Shown: piece after piece, positions 1 through 4,940 of the stretch
Numbering within the stretch: position 1 is the stretch's first letter
How the letters are laid out: every line of letters begins with the position of its first letter
From: Propionibacteriaceae bacterium UBA6122
GTDB lineage: Bacteria > Actinomycetota > Actinomycetes > Propionibacteriales > Propionibacteriaceae
Assembly (NCBI GenBank): GCA_002428365.1
Contig: DIVW01000040.1
Location: 144,141-149,411 of the forward strand
DNA: 5,271 nt
Direction: 5' to 3'
Translations under genes and position numbers: made by a program
Notes under the pieces: model-generated
The model's input: only the letters and a program-made list of their open reading frames with translations
Database searches by the model: none
What the model was told of the DNA's origin: nothing

Positions 1-524
1 ACGGTGATGACGCCTTCTTTGCCGACCTTGTCCATCGCCTCAGCGATGATCTCGCCGACAGTGTTGTCCGCGGCCGAGATGGAGGCGGTGGCCGCGATCT
101 GCTCGCGGGTCTCGATCTCGATCGACTGAGCACCCAGTTCGGCGATGATCGCCGCGACGGCCTTCTCGATACCCTTCTTCAGGCTCATCGGGTTGGCACC
201 GGCGGTCACGTTGCGCAGGCCTTCACGCACCATTGCCTGAGCGATCACGGTGGCGGTGGTCGTGCCATCACCAGCGACGTCGTCGGTCTTCTTGGCGACC
301 TCTTTGACCAGCTCAGCGCCGATCTTCTCGAAGGGGTCCTCCAGCTCGATCTCCTTAGCGATGGACACGCCATCGTTGGTGATCGTGGGGGCACCCCACT
401 TCTTCTCTAGGACCACATTGCGGCCCTTGGGCCCGAGGGTCACGCGGACGGCATCAGCAAGGGTGTTCATACCCCGCTCCAGCCCGCGACGAGCCTCTAC
501 ATTGAACTCAATCAGTTTCGCCAT
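1..524 (-). CDS. groL: 60 kDa chaperonin GroEL, N-terminal part (3' end outside window)
   Basis: GroEL forms the cytosolic double-ring chaperonin that folds proteins with ATP. The first 174 codons are present, starting MAKLIEFNVEARRG. Family signatures are visible: TLGPKGRNV at residues 29-37 and TNDGVSIAKEI at 49-59 (nucleotide-binding equatorial domain), the catalytic-site DGTTT at 86-90, and GANPMSLKKGI at 109-119. The alignment to other GroELs is ungapped and no frameshift is seen. The ATG at 522-524 matches the family N-terminus; the best Shine-Dalgarno is a rather distant AAAGGA (538-543, 13 nt away). No groES lies upstream, because the neighbouring gene runs in the opposite direction, so this is a stand-alone groEL. 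In actinobacteria such a copy usually sits alongside a groES-groEL1 operon elsewhere (family knowledge). Two CIRCE operators upstream predict HrcA repression and heat induction. The C-terminal tail, which would distinguish GroEL1 (His-rich) from GroEL2 (Gly-Met), is outside the window. Confidence 0.98.
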   Translation of the reverse strand, partial: MAKLIEFNVEARRGLERGMNTLADAVRVTLGPKGRNVVLEKKWGAPTITNDGVSIAKEIELEDPFEKIGAELVKEVAKKTDDVAGDGTTTATVIAQAMVREGLRNVTAGANPMSLKKGIEKAVAAIIAELGAQSIEIETREQIAATASISAADNTVGEIIAEAMDKVGKEGVIT

Positions 525-553
525 GTCTGTTCGGCAATCCTTTGGCGTCTCGG

Positions 554-581
554 GGGGCCGCAGCCCCACGGTGATCTGGGG
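554..581 (-). promoter_or_regulatory. Two mutually exclusive short hairpins in the groEL 5' leader (speculative)
   Basis: If transcription starts near 665, the groEL mRNA has a leader of about 140 nt. Read on the minus strand, CCCCA (577-581) can pair with TGGGG (564-568) over an 8-nt loop. The same GGGG block can instead form GGGGC-TGCG-GCCCC (567-554). Both lie 30-57 nt before the ATG and just upstream of the possible Shine-Dalgarno (538-543). Five-base stems are common by chance in GC-rich DNA, so a role in heat-dependent translation is only a guess. Confidence 0.2.
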
Positions 582-639
582 TAGTCATCAATCGATGTCC
601 GCACTAGGCGGGATCCAGCGGATCTCATCGAGTCAGACG

Positions 640-666
640 ATGGCACTCTCAACATGCGAGTGCTAA
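640..666. promoter_or_regulatory. CIRCE operator 1 (HrcA-binding inverted repeat)
   Basis: The known CIRCE consensus is TTAGCACTC-N9-GAGTGCTAA. Here the right arm (658-666) is a perfect GAGTGCTAA. The left arm (640-648) is ATGGCACTC, matching 7 of 9. The spacer is exactly 9 nt (649-657). The site covers the predicted groEL transcription start, so bound HrcA should block initiation or early elongation. It lies 8 bp from a second CIRCE. Confidence 0.93.
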
Positions 667-671
667 CCACA

Positions 672-700
672 TGTTTAGCACTCGCACACCCCGAGTGCAA
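672..700 (-). promoter_or_regulatory. Candidate groEL promoter embedded in the CIRCE pair
   Basis: On the minus strand a -35 TTGCAC (695-700) is followed after 17 nt by a -10-like TAAACA (672-677). The -35 agrees well with a housekeeping sigma site; the -10 matches TATAAT at only 3 of 6 positions. The -35 lies in one arm of CIRCE 2, the -10 overlaps its other arm, and the predicted start (about 665) is in CIRCE 1, which is the expected layout for HrcA repression. A weaker alternative is a TTGAGA at about 644-649 further downstream. Confidence 0.5.
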
Positions 701-701
701 A
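675..701. promoter_or_regulatory. CIRCE operator 2 (HrcA-binding inverted repeat)
   Basis: The left arm TTAGCACTC (675-683) is perfect, the spacer is 9 nt (684-692), and the right arm GAGTGCAAC (693-701) matches 7 of 9. Its centre is 35 bp from that of CIRCE 1. The degenerate arm carries the TTGCAC -35 of the groEL promoter on the minus strand, which may explain why it departs from consensus. Confidence 0.93.
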
Positions 702-800
702 CGGTCTGGCCGACATTTGCCCCTGGCCCGGCGGCCTCCCCAGCCGCAGAAATGGGCTGTCGCCCGCGTCGGCGTCGCCGCCAGCGGGCAGAATGTGTTC

Positions 801-1277
801 ATGGCTGACCGAGCAGCACTGCGTCCGGCCGATTGGGCCCGGGCCGTGCTCAACGTGCTCAACTTGTCCACCCCACTCGGCCTACTGATTGCCCTGGCAG
901 CGCGCGCTCGGATTAGCCGAGGGGCGGCCGGTCTGATCCTGGCCGAGCACTACCGCTTGGCCATCCCCAAGGCAGGAGCCTTCACCGTCGGCAATGTGGT
1001 GCTCCTGCCCGGCGGCAGCCTGGCCGAGCTCAGCGAGAGGTTCCCAGACGTCCTGGGCCACGAAGCCGTCCACGCCTGGCAGTACGCCGCTTGCTTGGGG
1101 TTGCCGTTCTTTCCGCTTTACCTGTTGGCGTCGGGTTGGTCGTGGCTACGCACGGGCGATGTGGCCGCCGCCAACACTTTTGAACGGATGGCCGGCTTGA
1201 CCGCCGGCGGCTACGCCGAACTGCCGCTCAACAATTCGGGGCTCCGGCGCATCGTGAACTTCAGGCGTGCAGATTGA
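801..1277 (+). CDS. Short HExxH-motif protein, putative membrane-associated zinc-metalloprotease-like
   Basis: A 158-residue protein of unknown function. It has a hydrophobic stretch at about residues 16-34, the motif GHEAVHAWQY at 86-95 with a zinc-protease-like HEAVH at 87-91, a second hydrophobic stretch at 96-115 rich in Leu/Phe/Trp, then NTFERMA at 125-131, where Glu128 could be a third metal ligand, and a GLTAGGY segment. The layout H-E-x-x-H, hydrophobic segment, N-x-F-E is one I recall from small uncharacterised bacterial proteins; no catalytic activity is demonstrated for them that I know of. The start is uncertain. ATG 801 has a -10-like CAGAAT six bases upstream and no Shine-Dalgarno, and an in-frame GTG at 795 is also possible. 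The open frame extends back to 654, but that start lies inside CIRCE 1 and the extension looks non-coding. The last 17 bp overlap the convergent DUF3263 gene. Confidence 0.75.
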   Translation: MADRAALRPADWARAVLNVLNLSTPLGLLIALAARARISRGAAGLILAEHYRLAIPKAGAFTVGNVVLLPGGSLAELSERFPDVLGHEAVHAWQYAACLGLPFFPLYLLASGWSWLRTGDVAAANTFERMAGLTAGGYAELPLNNSGLRRIVNFRRAD

Positions 1278-1545
1278 CGCCGAGCCGACGGGCCGTGCGT
1301 TCCTTCTGGCGGGTCTCGCGCATCCGCCGCAGCCGCTTCACCAGCAACGGGTCATGAGCCAACGCGTCCGGAGAGTCGATCAGCGCATTGATCAGCTGGT
1401 AATACCGGGTCGGCGAGATGTCGAAACGCTCGCGGATCTCCGACTCCTTCGAACCGGCCAGCGCCCACCAGCTCTTCTCGAAATCGAGGAGAGCGGCCTG
1501 GTGCTCGCTAAGGCCCGAAGTGGCGATCGGCATCGGTGAAGACAT
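1261..1545 (-). CDS. DUF3263 family protein
   Basis: A 94-residue protein matching, from memory, the actinobacterial DUF3263 family, whose function is unknown. Visible family features are LSEHQAALLDFEKSWWALAG (about 12-31), the helix-turn-helix-like segment IRERFDISPTRYYQLINALI (37-56), DPLLVKRLRRMRE (66-78), and a very basic end with RQKERTARRLG. The ISPTRYYQ segment resembles a recognition helix, so DNA binding is plausible but unproven. The ATG at 1545 is preferred over the upstream in-frame ATG at 1581. At 1545 a TACGCT -10 sits exactly 6 nt upstream, with ATGACA 18 nt before it, so the mRNA would start at the ATG; the 1581 ATG lies within that -35. The extra N-terminal residues of the longer form look unlike the family. 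It converges on the HExxH gene (17-bp overlap) and is divergent from manA. Confidence 0.9.
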   Translation of the reverse strand: MSSPMPIATSGLSEHQAALLDFEKSWWALAGSKESEIRERFDISPTRYYQLINALIDSPDALAHDPLLVKRLRRMRETRQKERTARRLGVNLHA

Positions 1546-1551
1546 GGCCTC

Positions 1552-1581
1552 AGCGTACCCCCGAAACCACACCGATGTCAT
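1552..1581 (-). promoter_or_regulatory. Promoter of the DUF3263 gene, apparently leaderless
   Basis: On the minus strand ATGACA (1576-1581; 5 of 6 to TTGACA) is followed by 18 nt and TACGCT (1552-1557; fits TANNNT). Six nucleotides later is the ATG at 1545. Transcription would begin at or within a base or two of the A, giving a leaderless mRNA. There is no Shine-Dalgarno at normal spacing; GAGG lies only 2 nt from the ATG. Confidence 0.6.
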
Positions 1582-1608
1582 TCACTAAGTCTCGTCCGTG
1601 GCCGGGTC

Positions 1609-1639
1609 TTGACACCTCGGCGTTGCGCTCTGCTAGGGA
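1609..1639 (+). promoter_or_regulatory. Candidate manA promoter
   Basis: A perfect TTGACA -35 (1609-1614) is followed after 19 nt by TAGGGA (1634-1639), a passable actinobacterial -10, though the spacer is long and the final T is missing. This would give a leader of roughly 115-120 nt. An alternative -10, TAGACT at 1707-1712, has no good -35. The site is back to back with the DUF3263 promoter. Confidence 0.4.
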
Positions 1640-1763
1640 CGCGAAATCTGCCTCCCACAACTGGGGATCCTGGCCCGCGAAGGCTATCCGCCACGATTCG
1701 GAGCGATAGACTCAGCAACGGCTCGGGTAGCCAACCCACTCTGTCGATCAGTGAGGAAGCTAG

Positions 1764-2951
1764 ATGCTGCGGTTGCAGGGAGCGGTTCAGCGCTACGCCT
1801 GGGGCACCACCGATGCCATCCCCAAGATTCTGGGCCGCACTGGTGACGACACCCCTCTGGCCGAATACTGGCTGGGTGCGCATCCGTCCGCTCCGGCGCG
1901 GGTTAACGGGCAGCCGCTGAACGAGTACCTCGATCAAAACCCGCAGGTCATCGGTGGGCCAAGCCGGGCCCGCTTCGGTGATCAGCTTCCCTACCTGGTG
2001 AAGGTGCTGTCAGCACGGCACGCCCTCAGCCTGCAGGCCCACCCCTCCCGTGCTCAGGCCGAAGACGGCTTCGCCCGCGAAGAGGCCGCCGGCGTGGCCC
2101 TGGACGCCCCCGAGCGCACCTACCGTGACTCGTGGCCCAAGCCGGAAATCCTGATCGCCCTGGACGAGTTCCACACCCTCAGCGGTTTCCGCGACCCCCG
2201 CCGCACCGAGGCGCTGTTCGCCGGACTGGGTGTTGCCGACGAATTGGCCAGTGTGATCGGCCCCCTCACCGAACGCCGCGGTGCCGCTGCCCTCGAAGAG
2301 GTCTTCTTGGACGTGCTCAGCCTCACCGGCGAGCGGGCCCGCGTTTCCGAACTGGTCTGCGCTGCGGCCATGAAACACAAAGACGACGCCGGCGAGCTGG
2401 GTCAATTCGCCCGCACGGTGATCGAACTCGACGAGGTGTTCCCGGCCGATCCTGGCATTCTGGCCGCGTTGTTGATGAACCGGGTGGTGTTGTACCCCGG
2501 CGAGGCGATGTTCGTGCCGGCCGGGCACATGCACGCCCACCTGCGCGGCACCGGCGTGGAAGTGATGGCCAACTCCGACAACGTGATTCGCGGCGGGCTA
2601 ACCCCCAAACATGTCGACGTCGGCGAACTGATCCGAGTGGTGGAATTCGAACCGTCGGAGTCGGAGGTGATGAAGCCGCAGCGAGTCAGCGACGGTGTGG
2701 ACCACTACCCCACTAGTTGCCCCGAGTTCGACGTGTGGCGGGTTACCGCTGGTGCCGAGGTGACCAGTGTCGACTTGCCAGGCCTTGGCTCGGCCCGCGT
2801 GCTGCTCATCATCTCTGGATCGGCCACGTTGACCGCAGGCGATCAAACCGTCGAACTGGCCCAAGGTGAGGCCGCGTTCATCGATGCCGACGAGGAGCCG
2901 ATCCTCACCGGCACAGCCACTGGCTTCCTGACCGCAGCCGGGGAACGCTGA
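1764..2951 (+). CDS. manA: Mannose-6-phosphate isomerase, class I
   Basis: A cytosolic zinc enzyme interconverting fructose-6-phosphate and mannose-6-phosphate. It feeds GDP-mannose for mannosylated glycolipids and glycans, or lets mannose enter glycolysis. The 395 residues are full length for the family. The metal site is intact by comparison with type I PMI: QAHPS gives Gln91 and His93, WPKPEIL gives Glu128, and PAGHMHAHL gives His257. The signature SDNVIRGGLTPKH at 271-283 contains the active-site Arg276. The N-terminus QRYAWG (9-14) is also typical, and residues 330-395 form the C-terminal cupin-like part. The ATG has a clear Shine-Dalgarno GAGGAAG (1753-1759) at good spacing. A P-loop kinase-like gene begins 2 bp after the stop, so the two are probably cotranscribed. 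Codon use is strongly GC-rich, producing long shadow frames on both strands. Confidence 0.97.
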   Translation: MLRLQGAVQRYAWGTTDAIPKILGRTGDDTPLAEYWLGAHPSAPARVNGQPLNEYLDQNPQVIGGPSRARFGDQLPYLVKVLSARHALSLQAHPSRAQAEDGFAREEAAGVALDAPERTYRDSWPKPEILIALDEFHTLSGFRDPRRTEALFAGLGVADELASVIGPLTERRGAAALEEVFLDVLSLTGERARVSELVCAAAMKHKDDAGELGQFARTVIELDEVFPADPGILAALLMNRVVLYPGEAMFVPAGHMHAHLRGTGVEVMANSDNVIRGGLTPKHVDVGELIRVVEFEPSESEVMKPQRVSDGVDHYPTSCPEFDVWRVTAGAEVTSVDLPGLGSARVLLIISGSATLTAGDQTVELAQGEAAFIDADEEPILTGTATGFLTAAGER

Positions 2952-2953
2952 GC

Positions 2954-3472
2954 GTGCTGCCAGCAGGCCTACCTGAGGCCGTGGCGCGAGCCGCTGCGTC
3001 CGATCCAGCGGTGGTACTGATTGATGGTGGTGCGGGTTCAGGCAAGACCACGCTAGCCGCCACCATTCGCGGCAACTGGCCGGCAGCTGAGCCGCAACTG
3101 GTGAGCATGGACGAGTTCTACCCGGGTTGGGACGGCCTGGCGGCCGGGTCGGATTTGGTGCCGTCGGTGATCACCGGCAACGGATTCACCACCTGGGATT
3201 GGGACCGTAGTGAACCCGGCGCCTTCCGGGAGCTGAAGCCGGGTGTCCCACTGATCTTGGAGGGCTGCGGCGCCCTCACTGCTGCCAGCCGCAGACTCGC
3301 CAGCTTGACCATCTGGTTGGAGGCCCCTGCGGCGACCCGCCGCGAACGCGCCCTGGCCCGCGACGGCGAGCTCTTTGCCCCGCACTGGGATCAGTGGGCC
3401 GCCCAAGAGGCTGCCCACTGGCGGCTGAATCAGCCCTGGCAGCTGGCCGACCTGGTGCTCAAGGTCGAGTGA
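2954..3472 (+). CDS. P-loop NTPase, nucleoside/uridine kinase-like
   Basis: A 172-residue cytosolic protein. Walker A is intact at residues 25-32 (GGAGSGKT, preceded by the strand AVVLID). MDEFYPGWDGL at 52-62 gives the acidic Asp53/Glu54 pair found after strand 2 in uridine kinase-like and related small-molecule kinases. WDWDR at 81-85, LILEGCGAL at 100-108 (Walker B-like, with Glu103), and an Arg-rich lid RRERALARDG (129-138) followed by conserved-looking Trp and His residues complete the picture. I recognise the fold and a common actinobacterial hypothetical kinase family, but not the substrate; annotations such as uridine kinase or (d)CMP kinase would be guesses. The start is a GTG 2 bp after the manA stop (TGAGCGTG), with GGGGAA about 8 nt upstream, so translation is probably coupled to manA. 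The 3' end overlaps the convergent acetyltransferase gene by 14 bp. Confidence 0.9.
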   Translation: MLPAGLPEAVARAAASDPAVVLIDGGAGSGKTTLAATIRGNWPAAEPQLVSMDEFYPGWDGLAAGSDLVPSVITGNGFTTWDWDRSEPGAFRELKPGVPLILEGCGALTAASRRLASLTIWLEAPAATRRERALARDGELFAPHWDQWAAQEAAHWRLNQPWQLADLVLKVE

Positions 3473-3923
3473 TCGCCCTGGCCGGCTTGCGCAGGAAAAC
3501 CAGTCCGCCCTCAGCTTTGAAATCGACATACCCCGCACCGCGATAGTGCGCCAGATTGCGCTCGCTGGCCGCACCGGTGAACAGCACCAGCCAGGACGCA
3601 GACTCTGGCGCTTGGCCTTCAATGTGGCGCAACAGCTGCCCACCCAGGCCTTCGCCCTGGCGGTCAGGGGCGACCATCAGCCGTCCGATCTGCCAGGTAT
3701 CACCATCGGCGAAAGCGCGCACTGCGCCGATCAGCCGCCCGTGATCGCGCAGCACCCAGGCTTGCGGCATCCAGGCGCGGACCACGTCCATGGGTTCGTG
3801 CAGCGGCGGAATCGCCATCGTCTGGTTTGAAATCGCCTCGGCCACCCAGCAGCACCGCTGCAGCACCAGCACTTCGGCGGCGTCGGACTCGGCGGCAGGC
3901 AGCAAGGTCAGCGCATCGGACAC
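3459..3923 (-). CDS. GNAT family N-acetyltransferase
   Basis: A single-domain 154-residue GNAT protein predicted to transfer acetyl from acetyl-CoA to an unknown amine. The acetyl-CoA-binding motif A is clear: IGRLMVAPDRQGEGLGGQLL at residues 79-98, with the Q-G-x-G-x-G loop at 89-94. Motif B follows as NLAHYRGAGY at 123-132, with Tyr127 a likely general acid. The earlier strand WVLRDHGRLIGAVRAF (56-71) is typical of the fold. The start is the GTG at 3923: an in-frame TAG (3933-3935) lies four codons upstream, so no earlier start exists. That TAG is also the beginning of a TAGGCT -10-like box located exactly 6 nt before the GTG, which suggests a leaderless mRNA. The gene converges on the P-loop kinase gene with a 14-bp stop overlap and is divergent from tRNA-Thr. 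The substrate cannot be told from sequence. Confidence 0.95.
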   Translation of the reverse strand: MSDALTLLPAAESDAAEVLVLQRCCWVAEAISNQTMAIPPLHEPMDVVRAWMPQAWVLRDHGRLIGAVRAFADGDTWQIGRLMVAPDRQGEGLGGQLLRHIEGQAPESASWLVLFTGAASERNLAHYRGAGYVDFKAEGGLVFLRKPARAITRP

Positions 3924-3929
3924 GTCGGA

Positions 3930-3935
3930 AGCCTA
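3930..3935 (-). promoter_or_regulatory. -10 element of the GNAT gene, apparently leaderless
   Basis: TAGGCT on the minus strand fits TANNNT and is followed by 6 nt (TCCGAC) and the GTG start at 3923. No convincing -35 is visible 16-19 nt upstream (TGGTTG at best). An AGG 8 nt before the GTG could alternatively act as a weak Shine-Dalgarno. Confidence 0.45.
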
Positions 3936-3996
3936 GCTGCGCTGGATTCGACCAACCATCTCGGCTTGTTGGTTTCCCTAGCCCGCCGCCACCGGC

Positions 3997-4002
3997 CACA
4001 AT
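3997..4002 (+). promoter_or_regulatory. Possible -10 of the tRNA-Thr gene
   Basis: CACAAT matches TATAAT at 4 of 6 positions and ends 21 bp before the mature tRNA, allowing a 5' leader of about 15 nt for RNase P. No good -35 lies at 16-18 nt (TTTCCC at 3973-3978 is the nearest), so the call is weak. Confidence 0.25.
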
Positions 4003-4023
4003 GGCGTGGTTGCCTGACAACAG

Positions 4024-4099
4024 GCCGCGTTAGCTCAGTTGGTAGAGCTCCGATCTTGTAAATCGGTTGTCGGGAGTTCGATTCTCCCACGCGGCTCCA
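4024..4099 (+). tRNA. tRNA-Thr (anticodon UGU), CCA encoded
   Basis: A full 76-nt cloverleaf. The acceptor stem GCCGCGT (4024-4030) pairs perfectly with ACGCGGC (4089-4095), followed by discriminator T (4096) and encoded CCA (4097-4099). The D stem is GCTC/GAGC (4033-4036/4045-4048) with loop AGTTGGTA. The anticodon stem CCGAT/ATCGG (4050-4054/4062-4066) encloses loop CTTGTAA, giving anticodon TGT (4057-4059), which reads ACA and possibly other ACN codons. The T arm is GGGAG-TTCGATT-CTCCC (4072-4088). It lies between the divergent GNAT gene and the convergent DedA-like gene, whose stop is only 10 bp beyond the CCA. No T-rich terminator follows. Confidence 0.98.
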
Positions 4100-4109
4100 C
4101 GGCTGGCTG

Positions 4110-4841
4110 TCAGGAGTGTGCAGAGGGGTTGGGTTTGTGACTCTGCTTCCACCACACGTTCGCGAAGACGAACACCAGGATCGCCAGCGAGACGTACCAC
4201 AGGTAATTGCCGTAGGTCTCCATCACGAAGCGGGCCGGCTCGCCGAAGTACCAGCCCACCCATAGATAGCCGCCGGTAGTAATGAAAGAGCTGATGATCG
4301 AGACCGTCAGGAGCTTGGCCAGGCTGGTGCCGGCCTCGCCGAGGACGGCCAAGATCACCGCCCGAGGCAATGGGATCGGCAAGAAGTTCACGATGATCGC
4401 CAAGGTCTCGTACTTGCGAGCGAATTTCTCGGCCCGCTCGTTCCAGCGCCGCGCCCGGGCCGAGCGGCCCGACCAGACCTCGATCAACTCCCGACCCCAT
4501 AACCGGCCTGCCCACCAGTAGATCCAGTCGAACTTCACAAACCCGAGCGTCGCCAGCGCCCAAACTAGCGGCCACCAGGGGTCACCGCCTTGGGCCAAGG
4601 CACCCACCATCACCGCACCACTCCAAGAACCCAGCGAGGCCAACACATGCGGCGCCGAGGCGAGCAGCCCAGGCCGCAAGATCGAAATGACCACCGAATA
4701 GACGGCCACCACGCTGATCCAGGCGAAGCAGCTGACATCTGCGAGCGTGGGCTTGTGCTTCCAGGGCAGCGAAGGGTCTTCCCACCACTCAGGGTCGGCC
4801 GACACCTCTGTTGGGGTCGCAGGACTCTCCGGATCGCTCAC
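4110..4841 (-). CDS. DedA/VTT-like (SNARE-associated) membrane protein
   Basis: A 243-residue integral membrane protein. A cytosolic, acidic and proline-rich N-terminus (about 1-34) is followed by hydrophobic segments at roughly 36-56, 68-84, 89-110, 146-169, 173-199 and 212-231. DedA/VTT features are YWWAGRLWG at 108-116, a basic cytosolic stretch (SGRSARARRWNERAEKFARKYE, 124-145), and the re-entrant-type FLPIPLPRAVILAVLGEAG at 153-171. The canonical F-x-P-x-x-R is stretched here to F-L-P-I-P-L-P-R, so membership is likely but not textbook. The family includes lipid scramblases/flippases and proteins needed for envelope and proton-motive-force homeostasis; the role here is inferred at that level only. 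The GTG start at 4841 is forced by an in-frame TAG (4851-4853) four codons upstream. TAGGCT six bases before the GTG suggests a leaderless mRNA. It is divergent from the msiK-like gene. Confidence 0.85.
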   Translation of the reverse strand: MSDPESPATPTEVSADPEWWEDPSLPWKHKPTLADVSCFAWISVVAVYSVVISILRPGLLASAPHVLASLGSWSGAVMVGALAQGGDPWWPLVWALATLGFVKFDWIYWWAGRLWGRELIEVWSGRSARARRWNERAEKFARKYETLAIIVNFLPIPLPRAVILAVLGEAGTSLAKLLTVSIISSFITTGGYLWVGWYFGEPARFVMETYGNYLWYVSLAILVFVFANVWWKQSHKPNPSAHS

Positions 4842-4847
4842 GCGGCG

Positions 4848-4853
4848 AGCCTA
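4848..4853 (-). promoter_or_regulatory. -10 element of the DedA-like gene, apparently leaderless
   Basis: TAGGCT on the minus strand is followed by exactly 6 nt (CGCCGC) and the GTG start at 4841. Box and spacing are the same as for the GNAT gene about 0.9 kb away. There is no recognisable -35 16-18 nt upstream, and only a weak AGG could serve as a Shine-Dalgarno. Confidence 0.45.
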
Positions 4854-4940
4854 CCCGGGTACCACCGTTGCGATTTGTGCCTAGCCTTCGATACCGCGGA
4901 ACCCTCCCTAATAAGCGGGCAGCCATGCGATGATGGCGGT

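Noticed and set aside
250..666. 138-residue plus-strand open frame across the groEL start and CIRCE 1
   Set aside because: It is antisense to an intact groEL reading frame, low-complexity Ser/Thr-rich, and ends inside the operator; a shadow of GC-rich codon use.
654..800. N-terminal extension of the HExxH frame
   Set aside because: Its ATG lies inside CIRCE 1 and the extension is Pro/Arg-rich with no start signal; starts at 801 or 795 are more credible.
1546..1581. Longer DUF3263 start at 1581
   Set aside because: This ATG is part of an ATGACA -35 box whose -10 lies 6 nt before the ATG at 1545, and the added residues do not resemble the family.
2010..2540. 176-residue minus-strand frame inside manA
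   Set aside because: It is antisense to the metal-site region of manA, has no family resemblance, and is composed of Gly/Ala/Val/His as expected for a shadow frame.
2132..2716. 194-residue plus-strand frame inside manA
   Set aside because: Extremely Arg/Pro-rich frame-shifted reading of manA, whose own frame is intact.
4024..4110. tRNA-Thr as an integration (att) site
   Set aside because: No integrase, no repeat of the tRNA 3' end and no foreign-looking DNA follow within the window.
4030..4575. 181-residue minus-strand frame over tRNA-Thr and the DedA-like gene
   Set aside because: It runs through the tRNA and an out-of-frame reading of a clear membrane protein.
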